Positions 8,771 through 16,829 of a stretch of DNA of 64,000 bases are shown here, piece after piece (positions within the stretch are counted from its first letter, which is position 1; every line of letters begins with the position of its first letter). The stretch lies in NCBI GenBank assembly GCA_050299555.1, contig JBNKWA010000077.1:24647-88646 (forward strand), given 5' to 3'. The notes beneath the pieces were generated by a model. That model saw nothing but the letters and a program-made list of their open reading frames with translations, ran no database searches and had not been told where the DNA came from. This DNA is from JBNKWA01 sp050299555 (lineage in GTDB: Bacteria > Pseudomonadota > Alphaproteobacteria > Rhodobacterales > Rhodobacteraceae). The position numbers were made by a program, and so were the translations under genes.

Positions 8771-9685
8771 ATGGAGCCGTCTCTTCGCCAGATCAGGTAC
8801 TTCATCGCCGCGGCAAATGCAGGCCAGATTTCGCGTGCAGCCCGTGATCTCAACGTGTCGCAAAGCGCGATCACGACGGCGATCCGGCAGCTCGAGGACA
8901 TCGTCGGCTGCCCGCTTTTTCGCCGGCATGTGCGGGGTGTTTCGCTCACCCATGAAGGAACGATTTTCCTGCAGCACGCCCACCGTATCTTCGCCACGGT
9001 CGATGAGGCCGTTCACGCGCCCAGATCGGTTCGCAACACGCTAAGCGGCAAGCTGCGGGTCGCAATGACATACACAGTCGCGGGATACTTCCTGCCCCAG
9101 CACCTGGAGCGTTTCATGCGCTATCATCCGGGTGTCGAGCTTCTGCCGGTGGAGGCAAGCCGGGCCGATATCGAAACCGGCCTGTCCTCGGGCCAGTACG
9201 ACATCGCGGTTCTCCTGACTTCGAACATCGCGGATCAGGAAAACCTTGCCTATGAAACCCTGATCCGGTCGTCCCGCCGGCTTTGGCTTTCCGCGCGGCA
9301 CGATTTCCTGGGCCGCGAGACGCTGACGCTCGCGGATGTGGCGACCCAGCCCTACATCATGCTGACCGTCGACGAGGCGTCAAACACGGCACAGCGCTAC
9401 TGGAACCAGGCAGGTACGCGCCCGAAAACGCTCATGCGCACCTCTTCGGTGGAGGCCGTACGCTCCATGGTCGCCAGCGGAATGGGGGTGACGATCCTGT
9501 CCGACATGGTCTATCGCCCGTGGTCGCTCGAGGGCCTGCGGGTAGAGGCCGTCGACCTTGCCGCCCCGGTACCGACCATGGATGTGGGCCTTGCCTGGGC
9601 CGTCAATGTTGAACTCCCCCCGGCGGCACAGGCCTTTGCCCAGTTCATGCGCACCAGCTTCGAGATCAGCCGGCCGCACCCCTAG
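8771..9685 (+). CDS. LysR-family transcriptional regulator
   Basis: A 304-residue LysR-type regulator. The N-terminal winged helix-turn-helix covers about residues 4-63 (LRQIRYFIAAANAGQISRAA, SQSAITTAIRQLE, GCPLFRR). The rest is a LysR substrate-binding domain with the typical SGMGVTILSDM segment near residue 240. It is divergent from the importer/oxoprolinase operon across a 308-bp regulatory gap, so it is the likely local activator, responding to the imported compound or a product. The start codon has only a weak Shine-Dalgarno sequence. Beyond the stop there are no further intact genes until the ribosomal protein operon. Confidence 0.9.
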   Translation: MEPSLRQIRYFIAAANAGQISRAARDLNVSQSAITTAIRQLEDIVGCPLFRRHVRGVSLTHEGTIFLQHAHRIFATVDEAVHAPRSVRNTLSGKLRVAMTYTVAGYFLPQHLERFMRYHPGVELLPVEASRADIETGLSSGQYDIAVLLTSNIADQENLAYETLIRSSRRLWLSARHDFLGRETLTLADVATQPYIMLTVDEASNTAQRYWNQAGTRPKTLMRTSSVEAVRSMVASGMGVTILSDMVYRPWSLEGLRVEAVDLAAPVPTMDVGLAWAVNVELPPAAQAFAQFMRTSFEISRPHP

Positions 9686-9855
9686 TCCGCCATCGACCGA
9701 GCAGGCGCTCTGGCGTGTCGGTACAGCGTCCTCACCGCAAGTTGGGGCGGCAACGGGGCCCACCACTGGTGGGAACCGCGCTGTTCTCCAAAAACAGGAA
9801 ACGCTGAGCGACCCGTCGCAAGGGAGGTGTCAGACGGATTCGAACTGATCTCTGG

Positions 9856-9876
9856 AGGGACAGTATGACTGTCCCT
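9856..9876. repeat. 21-bp inverted repeat (9-bp arms, 3-nt loop)
   Basis: AGGGACAGT and ACTGTCCCT flank the trinucleotide ATG, giving a perfect 9-bp stem. It lies in the non-coding stretch between lysR and the recombinase remnant. It is not followed by a T-run, so it does not look like an intrinsic terminator; a recombination or protein-binding site is possible. Confidence 0.5.
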
Positions 9877-9940
9877 TGTGCCGCGCCGAGTTCGCGCCAT
9901 TCGGCGAGAGCGGCGGCGCGGTTCTTCTTGAAGAGGTTTC

Positions 9941-10267
9941 GTGAGGAGACGGATCCTTATTGAAGTGGTTCGTGACGGAGGCGTGGATGGAGGCGAACAT
10001 TTGAAGACTTCGGATGCGCCGCTTACCGCCGATCCGAGCGCCGGCAAACCTCTGGGCGCAATCGCCGCGGCAACCCGACATACAGACTCCTACATCCGCA
10101 GCCGGGCGCAGCTTGCTTTCCTGTCGCCCGCGATCCAGAGGGCCATCCTGGAGGGCCGCCAGCCGGCCGACTTGAAGCTGGAACGGATCATTCGGAAGCC
10201 GGTACCCCTCGACTGGGATCGGCAGTTGAGGCTCTACGGGTTTGACCGGGCGCCCGGGCATCCCTGA
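9941..10267 (+). pseudogene. C-terminal remnant of a site-specific (serine-type) recombinase
   Basis: An open stretch of up to 108 codons whose second half reads like the C-terminal end of large serine recombinases common in alphaproteobacteria: RSRAQLAFLSPAIQRAILEG followed by RQPADL and VPLDWDRQLRLYGF. In complete proteins this part carries a helix-turn-helix and follows several hundred residues of catalytic and zinc-ribbon domain. None of that is present upstream, where lysR ends at 9685. I therefore call it a decayed fragment. It lies 348 bp from tRNA-Ser and marks a likely island edge. Family recognition is from memory of the motif, not from a search. Confidence 0.6.
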
Positions 10268-10615
10268 TCCGCGCCTGCGCTTCCCTGTTCTTGCGGGAAA
10301 ATTCCCTGATGGAAGAAGTAATTTCCCTGCAAACCCGAGTAGAATTTCCTCTCAACGCATTGATATCAATGCCTGATTCAGGGACAGATTCTGTCGAACG
10401 ACCCGGGATCCGCGGGAATTCCCTGTAAATTCCCTGCTAGCAGGGAAATCTGGCTCAAACCGAAGCGCATGATACAGTCCCCGGAGATGGTGCGGGATTA
10501 TCAGGCAAGATCGGGGCATTGCGGTCGTCTCTCTGGCAAAACGCAATGGGCAAGATCCCGAGAAAACGGGGAAAATCAGGGAAAGAAAGTCTTTGCTGAC
10601 AGAGACAGGGGCGGG
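10268..10615. repeat. Palindrome-rich non-coding stretch with repeated TTCCCTG
   Basis: No gene is visible here. The heptamer TTCCCTG occurs at 10281, 10302, 10323, 10419 and 10430, and its complement CAGGGAA at 10441 and again near 10577. The last two clustered copies form a perfect 18-bp palindrome TTCCCTGCTAGCAGGGAA (10430-10447). A second perfect palindrome, GCATTGATATCAATGC, lies at 10357-10372. The stretch sits between the recombinase remnant and the 3' end of tRNA-Ser, so an old attachment or recombination site is plausible. Confidence 0.55.
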
Positions 10616-10705
<90 letters not shown>

Positions 10706-10801
10706 GCGTGAGCCCTGAGGCCCTAGTCGACAGCGCGCGGAACCTAGAGGCCGCTCCGGGCTTTCGCAAGGGGAATTTCGGCCAGCGCCCTGGGCCGGGT
10801 C

Positions 10802-10830
10802 TTGACAGTGGCTTCCGCCCCGCAGATAAC
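10802..10830 (+). promoter_or_regulatory. Sigma-70-type promoter for rplU-rpmA
   Basis: A perfect -35 TTGACA (10802-10807) is followed after exactly 17 bp by GATAAC (10825-10830). A start near 10837 would leave a leader of about 140 nt before rplU. The leader contains a short perfect hairpin, CGCGGG-ATG-CCCGCG (10845-10859), which could be regulatory. Confidence 0.65.
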
Positions 10831-10976
10831 GCGGCCCTTCCTGACGCGGGATGCCCGCGATTGGGCGAATACATGCATGCCCGGCAAGGGCCGCAGTTCT
10901 CCGGCGCGGGGCCAATCCCGCGGAACGCCGCACCAGCGGGGCCGTCGGACGCGAGAGACAAGAAGGAATGAACGCG

Positions 10977-11687
10977 ATGTTCGCGGTGCTGAAGACCGGC
11001 GGCAAGCAATACAGGGTCGCCGCCAACGAGATCCTCAAGATAGAAAAACTGGCCGCCGATGCCGGCGACACCGTCCAGTTCAACGACGTGCTGATGCTCG
11101 GCGGCGACAAGGTTACGGTCGGATCGCCCTTCGTTGCGGGTGCCGCCGTTCAGGCCGAGGTGCTGGAACAGACCCGGGGCGAGAAGACGATCTCGTTCAA
11201 GAAGCGCCGGCGCAAGCATTCCTCGGCCCGGCGCAAGGGCCACCGGCAGTACCTGACCGTCGTGCGGATCACCGACATTCTGGCCTCGGGTGCCGATACC
11301 TCCGGCGTCAAGGCGGCAATCGGCGCCGGTTCGGCCCCGGCCGCGCTTCAGGCGGCGGCCCCGGCCAAGGCGGCGCCCGAACCGAAAGCCAAGGCGGAAA
11401 AGCCCGCCCCGGCACCGAAACCCGAGGCTGTGGCCGAGGCCACCGGAACGCGCCCGGCCAACCTGCTGGAGGCGGCCGAGGGCGAGGCGGACGATCTCAA
11501 GAAGATCTCCGGCGTCGGGCCGAAGCTCGAGAAGCTCCTGAACGAGAACGGCGTCTACCACTACTGGCAGGTTGCCGCCTGGACGGCGGACGAGATCGCC
11601 TACATGGATGACAAGCTGTCCTTCAAGGGCCGCATCGAACGTGACAACTGGATCGACCAGGCCAAGACCCTGGCCGCCGGCGAATAA
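10977..11687 (+). CDS. rplU: 50S ribosomal protein L21 with C-terminal helix-hairpin-helix extension
   Basis: Residues 1 to about 103 are a normal L21 (MFAVLKTGGKQYRV, then KKRRRKHSSARRKGHRQ). After them comes an Ala/Pro/Lys-rich linker (about 110-165) and a helix-hairpin-helix-like domain (about 172-236) with KKISGVGPKLEKLL and a final WIDQAKTLAAGE. Ordinary L21 is about 100 residues, so this one is more than doubled; the extension is characteristic of rhodobacterial L21. The ATG at 10977 is preferred over the one at 10968 because AGAAGGA (10961-10967) is correctly spaced from it. L21 binds 23S rRNA; what the extension contacts is unknown. rpmA follows after 15 bp. Confidence 0.95.
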   Translation: MFAVLKTGGKQYRVAANEILKIEKLAADAGDTVQFNDVLMLGGDKVTVGSPFVAGAAVQAEVLEQTRGEKTISFKKRRRKHSSARRKGHRQYLTVVRITDILASGADTSGVKAAIGAGSAPAALQAAAPAKAAPEPKAKAEKPAPAPKPEAVAEATGTRPANLLEAAEGEADDLKKISGVGPKLEKLLNENGVYHYWQVAAWTADEIAYMDDKLSFKGRIERDNWIDQAKTLAAGE

Positions 11688-11702
11688 GGAGGGCCCTGAG
11701 CC

Positions 11703-11972
11703 ATGGCACACAAGAAGGCAGGCGGTTCCTCTCGCAACGGCCGCGATACCGCCGGGCGCCGCCTCGGCGTCAAGAAGTTCGGCGGCGAGGCGGTGATCCC
11801 GGGCAACATCATCATCCGCCAGCGCGGCACCAAGTGGTGGCCGGGCAACGGCGTCGGCATGGGCCGCGATCACACCATCTTCGCGACGGTGGATGGCAAG
11901 GTGCAGTTCCACAAGGGGCTCAAGGGTCGCACCTACGTCTCCGTGACCGTTCCCGCCGAGGCCGCCGAATAG
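11703..11972 (+). CDS. rpmA: 50S ribosomal protein L27
   Basis: An 89-residue L27 with the expected N-terminal MAHKKAGGSSRNGRD, whose tail reaches towards the peptidyl-transferase centre, and the conserved GNIIIRQRGTKWWPG and GRDHTIFA blocks. Length and sequence are normal. It is the second gene of the rplU-rpmA unit and is closed by a strong intrinsic terminator at 12001-12030. Confidence 0.97.
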   Translation: MAHKKAGGSSRNGRDTAGRRLGVKKFGGEAVIPGNIIIRQRGTKWWPGNGVGMGRDHTIFATVDGKVQFHKGLKGRTYVSVTVPAEAAE

Positions 11973-12000
11973 GCCGGACCCCATCAGGCACAGATCAGCC

Positions 12001-12030
12001 AAGGGCCCGGCAAGCAGCCGGGCCCTTTGT
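12001..12030 (+). terminator. Rho-independent terminator of rplU-rpmA
   Basis: AAGGGCCCGGC (12001-12011) and GCCGGGCCCTT (12017-12027) form an 11-bp stem around a 5-nt loop, followed by a T-rich tail. It lies 29 bp after the rpmA stop, so the acetyltransferase genes that follow probably have their own promoter or depend on read-through. Confidence 0.85.
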
Positions 12031-12093
12031 CGTTTGCACGCCCCGGAACCCGGTATCGGCCGGGAACGGGCGGTGTTTCCGGAACCAAAGGCC

Positions 12094-12627
12094 ATGACCG
12101 TCAATGTCGAGACACAGCGCCTGATCGGACCGCGGCTGGTGCTGCGGCCGCTCCGGCCTTCCGATGCCGGGCTGATCGCCTTTTATTGCGGCGACGTCCG
12201 GGTGGCGAAGAACCTCTCCGTCGTGCCGCACCCCTATCCGCCCGGCGCGGCCGAGGCCTTCATTACCCGCAGCCTGTCGCCCACCAGCCGCGAGGCGGTC
12301 TGGGCCATGGACTACGGCGCCGACGACCATGCCGAGCTCATCGGGCTCGTCTCGCTCCGCGACCAGGGCGACGGGCAGGGCCTCGTCGGCTACTGGGTGG
12401 CGCCGCAGCTCTGGGGCGGCGGCTTCGCCTCCGAGGCGCTGGAGCTTGTCATTGCCGAGGCGCGCCGGCGCGGCTACGACCAGCTCACCGCCAGCGTCCA
12501 TGTCGGCAACGACGCCAGCGCCCGGGTGCTGGAGAAGGCGGGCTTTTTCGATGTCGGCGGCGGCGAGAGCCACTCGATCGCCCATGGCGGCATGGTCAAG
12601 ACGCGCTTCTATGCCTGCGACCTGTGA
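12094..12627 (+). CDS. GNAT-family N-acetyltransferase 1 (RimJ/RimL-like)
   Basis: A 177-residue GNAT acetyltransferase. The N-terminal LIGPRLVLRPLRPSDAG is the strand-helix start of the RimJ/RimL branch, GYWVAPQLWGGGFASEAL is the acetyl-CoA pyrophosphate loop, and NDASARVLEKAGF is the closing motif. It is the first of three tandem paralogues between rpmA and obg, and the next start lies inside its 3' end. Relatives acetylate ribosomal-protein N-termini or small amines and antibiotics. The substrate here is not known; proximity to ribosomal genes only hints at ribosomal protein modification. Confidence 0.85.
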   Translation: MTVNVETQRLIGPRLVLRPLRPSDAGLIAFYCGDVRVAKNLSVVPHPYPPGAAEAFITRSLSPTSREAVWAMDYGADDHAELIGLVSLRDQGDGQGLVGYWVAPQLWGGGFASEALELVIAEARRRGYDQLTASVHVGNDASARVLEKAGFFDVGGGESHSIAHGGMVKTRFYACDL

Positions 12628-13165
12628 CACCGATCCGCTGCTGATCCGCACCGCGAGGCTGACCATCGCGCCCTTCGAGGATGGCGATGCGGCCCGCTTC
12701 GCGGCCATCGCCGGCGACCTCGGCGTGGCCCGGATGATGTCCTCGATCCCGCATCCGTTCACCGCGGCCGACGCCGAGGCCTGGATCGACGGCCGCCGCT
12801 GGAAGGGCCGGATCGGCTTTTGCGCCGCGATCCGGGACCAGCGCGATCTGGTGGGCATGGTCGGCATCGGCGGCGATCCCGTGGACACCGCCTATCTGAT
12901 CGGCCGCGCCCATTGGGGCAGGGGCTTTGCAACCGAGGCGATGCGGGGCTTTCTCGCCGAGATGTTCGCGCGCTTCCCACTGACCCGGGTCACTGCCGGC
13001 GCCTTTGACGACAACCCGGCCTCGGTCCGGGTGCTGGAAAAGCTCGGCTTCACATACGACCGAAGCTACATGAACCCGTCGAAAGCGCGGGCGGAGCCCG
13101 GAAGGGTCCGCGAATACGCCATCGACCGGGCCGCAGTCGAGGCCCGGGGCGGGCCGCAGCTGTGA
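12611..13165 (+). CDS. GNAT-family N-acetyltransferase 2
   Basis: A 184-residue paralogue of the preceding gene, overlapping it by 17 bp. The family start LLIRTARLTIAPFEDGDAAR, the acetyl-CoA loop AHWGRGFATEAM and the closing NPASVRVLEKLGF are all present. The N-terminus is placed at the ATG at 12611, which is the last in-frame start before the conserved region. The 4-bp GTGA overlap with the third paralogue suggests that all three are translated together. Substrate unknown. Confidence 0.83.
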   Translation: MPATCDTDPLLIRTARLTIAPFEDGDAARFAAIAGDLGVARMMSSIPHPFTAADAEAWIDGRRWKGRIGFCAAIRDQRDLVGMVGIGGDPVDTAYLIGRAHWGRGFATEAMRGFLAEMFARFPLTRVTAGAFDDNPASVRVLEKLGFTYDRSYMNPSKARAEPGRVREYAIDRAAVEARGGPQL

Positions 13166-13668
13166 CGATCCTGACCACGAAGCGGCTTCGCCTGCGACCG
13201 CCGGCGCAACAGGATGCCGGCTGGATCGCGGCCGAGATCGCGCATCCCGAGGTGCAGCGGATGCTGACCACTCCGCCGCATCCCTATCGGCTGCAGGATG
13301 CGCACGACTGGCTGGCCGGTCCGGCGCGCCTGCCGGGCGTGTTCATCGTCGAATCCGACCGCCCGCTCGGCAATGTCACCCTGCGCAGCGACGGCGAGCT
13401 TGGCTACTGGCTGCGCCGCGATGCCTGGGGGCAGGGGGTGATGACCGAGGCCGCGGCGGCGGTCCTCGACTGGCACTTCGCCGCCTCCTCCGATGCCGTG
13501 CCCTCGGGCTACATCATCGACAATGCCGGTTCCCGCAACGTGCTGACCAAGCTCGGCTTTCACCCGACGCAAATTGCCACCGTCCGGTGCCACTTCCGGG
13601 GCGGCGATGTCCAGATCCAGCGCATGATCCTGACGGCCGGGGACTGGGCTGCGCGGCCCGGGCCTTGA
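13162..13668 (+). CDS. GNAT-family N-acetyltransferase 3
   Basis: A 168-residue paralogue starting with GTG that overlaps the previous stop (GTGA). It begins LTTKRLRLRPPAQQDAGW and has ELGYWLRRDAWGQGVMTEAA as the acetyl-CoA loop and NAGSRNVLTKLGF as the closing motif. It is the most diverged of the trio in the middle portion. It ends 50 bp before obg. Function is inferred only at the family level. Confidence 0.82.
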   Translation: MTILTTKRLRLRPPAQQDAGWIAAEIAHPEVQRMLTTPPHPYRLQDAHDWLAGPARLPGVFIVESDRPLGNVTLRSDGELGYWLRRDAWGQGVMTEAAAAVLDWHFAASSDAVPSGYIIDNAGSRNVLTKLGFHPTQIATVRCHFRGGDVQIQRMILTAGDWAARPGP

Positions 13669-13717
13669 GCCCGCCGGGGATTCCCGTTATCGCGGCGGCA
13701 CTTCGCAGGGGTGCGTC

Positions 13718-14755
13718 ATGAAATTCCTCGACCTCGCCAAGGTTTATGTCCGCTCCGGCGCGGGCGGCAACGGCTGCGCCAGCTTCCGGCGCGAGAAGTT
13801 CATCGAGTTCGGCGGTCCCGACGGCGGTGACGGCGGCGGCGGCGGCGATGTCTGGGCCGAGGCCATCGACCATCTCAACACGCTGATCGACTACCGCTAC
13901 CAGCAGCATTTCTTTGCAAAGAACGGTCAGCCCGGCATGGGCAAGCAGCGCACCGGCAAGGACGGCGCCGACATCGTGCTCAAGGTGCCGGTGGGGACCG
14001 AGATCCTCGACGAGGACGAGGAGACGGTGATCGCCGACCTGACCGACGCCGGCCAGCGGGTCCTTCTGGCCAAGGGCGGCAATGGCGGCTTTGGCAACCT
14101 GCACTTCAAGACCTCGACCAACCAGGCGCCGCGGCGGGCCAATTCCGGCCAGCCGGGGGTAGAGCGCACGCTCTGGCTCAGGCTGAAGCTGATTGCCGAT
14201 GCCGGGCTCGTGGGGCTGCCCAATGCCGGCAAATCCACCTTCCTCGCCGCGGTCTCGAACGCGCGGCCGAAGATCGCCGACTATCCCTTCACCACGCTGC
14301 ATCCCAATCTCGGGGTGGCAGGCGTGGACCAGGCCGAGTTCGTGATCGCCGACATTCCCGGGCTGATCGAGGGCGCGCATGAGGGCAGGGGGATCGGCGA
14401 CCGCTTCCTCGGCCATGTGGAACGCTGCGCGGTGCTGCTGCACCTGGTCGACGGCACCTCCGAGACCGTGGCCGAGGATTACCGCACCATCGTGACCGAG
14501 CTGGCCGAATACGGTGCCGGGCTGGCCGAAAAGCCGCGGCTGGTGGCTCTGTCCAAGGCGGATGCGCTGGACGCTGAAACCTGCGCCGAGCGCGGCGAGG
14601 CGTTGCAACAGGCGGTGGGCGGGCCGGTCATGGTCCTGTCGGCGACATCGGGGCAGGGCGTGCCCGAGGCGCTGCGGGCGCTGCGCAAGATCATCCTTGA
14701 GGCCCGCGCCGATGCGGTGCCGCGCAAGGGCGAGGCCGGGGCATGGACCCCATGA
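13718..14755 (+). CDS. obg: GTPase Obg/CgtA
   Basis: A 345-residue Obg GTPase. The glycine-rich Obg fold occupies about residues 1-158 (KVYVRSGAGGNGCASFRREK, GGPDGGDGGGGG) and the G domain follows with P-loop GLPNAGKST (about 166-174) and the DIPGLIEGAHEG switch region. It acts in 50S subunit assembly and stress signalling. Linkage to rplU-rpmA is a widely conserved gene order. It overlaps proB by 13 bp. Confidence 0.97.
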   Translation: MKFLDLAKVYVRSGAGGNGCASFRREKFIEFGGPDGGDGGGGGDVWAEAIDHLNTLIDYRYQQHFFAKNGQPGMGKQRTGKDGADIVLKVPVGTEILDEDEETVIADLTDAGQRVLLAKGGNGGFGNLHFKTSTNQAPRRANSGQPGVERTLWLRLKLIADAGLVGLPNAGKSTFLAAVSNARPKIADYPFTTLHPNLGVAGVDQAEFVIADIPGLIEGAHEGRGIGDRFLGHVERCAVLLHLVDGTSETVAEDYRTIVTELAEYGAGLAEKPRLVALSKADALDAETCAERGEALQQAVGGPVMVLSATSGQGVPEALRALRKIILEARADAVPRKGEAGAWTP

Positions 14756-15891
14756 CCGACACGGAAGCATCGGCGGCGACCTCGGCGGCCCGGATCGGCG
14801 CGGCGCGGCGGATCGTCGTCAAGATCGGCTCGGCGCTTCTGGTCGATGCCGAGACCGGCCAGCTCCGCTCGGCCTGGCTCGACGGGCTGGCGGCCGACGT
14901 GGCGGCGCTCAAGGCCGCCGGCAAGCAGGTGATCCTGGTCTCCTCCGGCTCGATCGCGCTGGGTACCCGGGTGCTGGGGCTCAAGGGCTCGCCGCTGCCG
15001 CTGGAGCATAGCCAGGCCGCCGCTGCCGTGGGCCAGATCCGCCTAGCCCAGGCCTATACCCAGGCGCTGGCCCCGCATGGGCTGACCGCCGCGCAGGTTC
15101 TGGTGACGCTCGAGGACAGCACCAGCCGTCGCCGCTACCTCAATTCCCGCGCCACCATGGCGGCGCTCCTGGGCTTTGGCACCGTGCCGGTGGTGAACGA
15201 AAACGACACCGTCGCCACCGACGAGATCCGCTATGGCGACAACGACCGGCTGGCGGCGCAGGTGGCGGCGCTGACCGGCGCCGACGTGCTGGTGCTCCTG
15301 TCGGATGTGGACGGGCTTTACACGAGCGATCCGCGCAAGGATGCCGAGGCCCGGCACCTGCCCGAGGTGGGGCGGCTGACGCCCGAGATCGAGGCCATGG
15401 CCGGCGGCGCCGCCAGCGAGCGTTCGCGGGGCGGCATGCGCACCAAGCTTCTGGCGGCCCGTACCGCCACCCATGCCGGCTGTGCCATGGCGATTACCCT
15501 GGGGGACACCGAGCGGCCGATCACCGCCCTCGAAACGGGTGGCCGTGCCACCTGGTTCCTGCCCGACGGCGACCCCAAAACGGCGCGCAAGCTCTGGATC
15601 TCGGGGATGAAGCCCAAGGGTTCGATCCGCATCGATGCCGGGGCGGTTGCGGCACTGGTGCAGGGCCGCTCGCTGTTGCCGGCGGGGGTGATCGGCGTTG
15701 ACGGCCGCTTCGGCCGCGGCGATCCGGTGGATATCGTCGGCCCCGACGGGGCGGCGATCGCCCGGGCGCTGTCGGGTTACGATTCCGACGAGGCGGCGCA
15801 GATCATGGGGGTGCACTCCTCCGAGATCGCCGCGCGGCTCGGTCATGCCGGCCGCGCCGTGCTGGTCCACCGCGACGACATGGCGCTCTGA
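14743..15891 (+). CDS. proB: Glutamate 5-kinase with PUA domain
   Basis: A 382-residue glutamate 5-kinase, first step of proline biosynthesis from glutamate. The amino-acid-kinase domain opens RRIVVKIGSALLVD and contains VNENDTVATDEIRYGDND and the LLSDVDGLYTSDPR motif. The C-terminal PUA domain (about 290-382) is recognisable from RSLLPAGVIGVDGRFGRGD. It starts inside the obg 3' end; an in-frame ATG three codons later (14752) is an equally possible start. Its partner proA is about 0.9 kb away on the same strand, separated by a convergent permease gene. Confidence 0.96.
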   Translation: MDPMTDTEASAATSAARIGAARRIVVKIGSALLVDAETGQLRSAWLDGLAADVAALKAAGKQVILVSSGSIALGTRVLGLKGSPLPLEHSQAAAAVGQIRLAQAYTQALAPHGLTAAQVLVTLEDSTSRRRYLNSRATMAALLGFGTVPVVNENDTVATDEIRYGDNDRLAAQVAALTGADVLVLLSDVDGLYTSDPRKDAEARHLPEVGRLTPEIEAMAGGAASERSRGGMRTKLLAARTATHAGCAMAITLGDTERPITALETGGRATWFLPDGDPKTARKLWISGMKPKGSIRIDAGAVAALVQGRSLLPAGVIGVDGRFGRGDPVDIVGPDGAAIARALSGYDSDEAAQIMGVHSSEIAARLGHAGRAVLVHRDDMAL

Positions 15892-15940
15892 CCGCGCGCA
15901 CCAACCCGTTCAGCGACCGCGTGGCCCCGATACGTTTGGG

Positions 15941-16690
15941 CTAGGCCGGCCCGGTCAGCGCCCGCAGCAGCAGCATGGCCGCACCCGTTGCGATTGCGGC
16001 CTCGAGCAGCACCTCGTGCTGGCCGGGCCTCAGCCGCCGGATCAGCCAGCGCGCAACCAGCGCGCCCGGCGTCGCCATCAGCCCGATCAGCAGGGCCAGG
16101 ATCAGCAGCGGTCCGGTCAGGGCGCCCGCCGCCGCGAAGACGCCGGTCTTGAAGACACCCAGCACCACCGAGATCGTGGCATCGGTTGCCACCACCGCCG
16201 CGCCACCCAGCCCGGCGGCCATCAGGATCGACGTCAGGATGGCACCGCCACCGGTGGTGCCGCCCATGGCCAGGCCGAGACCGGCGCCGGCCACCCGCTG
16301 TCCTCTCGGCCCGATCGCTATTCTCAGCCGCCGCAGGATCCGGCGCAGCGGCAGTAGCACCAGCAGCATGACACCGATGAAAAGCTGCGCCGCCGGGCCG
16401 GAGAGGAGCGTGAAGCCCCATGCGCCCAGCAGCACGCCGGGAACGGCGACCGGCGCGATCCGCCGCACCATCGGCCACGAGATGTCGGTACGAAAGGTCA
16501 GCGCGCGGGTCGGGTTGGTGATCAGCGCACTGACCCCGATCACCGGCACCGTGGCTTCGGCGCCGATCAGGGGCACCAGCACCAGCGGCATGATCAGCCC
16601 GGTGCCATAGCCCGAAAGGCCGCCGGCTATCTGCGCCGCCAGCGCGGTCAGGGCAACGATCAAAACGTCGATGAGCTGCAGATCGGACAT
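15941..16690 (-). CDS. Sulfite exporter TauE/SafE-family permease
   Basis: A 249-residue polytopic membrane protein of the TauE/SafE family with about seven to eight hydrophobic segments and duplicated halves. Family features are GGLSGYGTGLIMPLVLVPLI near the N-terminus and the mirrored GLAMGGTTGGGAILTSILM in the middle. Members export sulfite, sulfoacetate or other organic anions, but function varies. It lies on the opposite strand between proB and proA, with no operon partner, so no pathway can be inferred. Confidence 0.85.
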   Translation of the reverse strand: MSDLQLIDVLIVALTALAAQIAGGLSGYGTGLIMPLVLVPLIGAEATVPVIGVSALITNPTRALTFRTDISWPMVRRIAPVAVPGVLLGAWGFTLLSGPAAQLFIGVMLLVLLPLRRILRRLRIAIGPRGQRVAGAGLGLAMGGTTGGGAILTSILMAAGLGGAAVVATDATISVVLGVFKTGVFAAAGALTGPLLILALLIGLMATPGALVARWLIRRLRPGQHEVLLEAAIATGAAMLLLRALTGPA

Positions 16691-16829
16691 GGGCGGCCGG
16701 TAGGCTGATCCGCCCGCTGCTTGGTCGCGGTCCCGAAGAAAGTCAAGCGCACCGGGAAGCTGCCGAAGGGCCTGCGGACTGGCACAGCCACTCGTTTCGG
16801 TCTAGACCGATCTTCCGGAGGAGAGGACC

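Noticed and set aside
9836..9845. GGATTCGAAC as an att direct repeat of tRNA-Ser
   Set aside because: The 10-bp match is to the universal T-arm sequence and does not extend; it is kept only as a weak hint.
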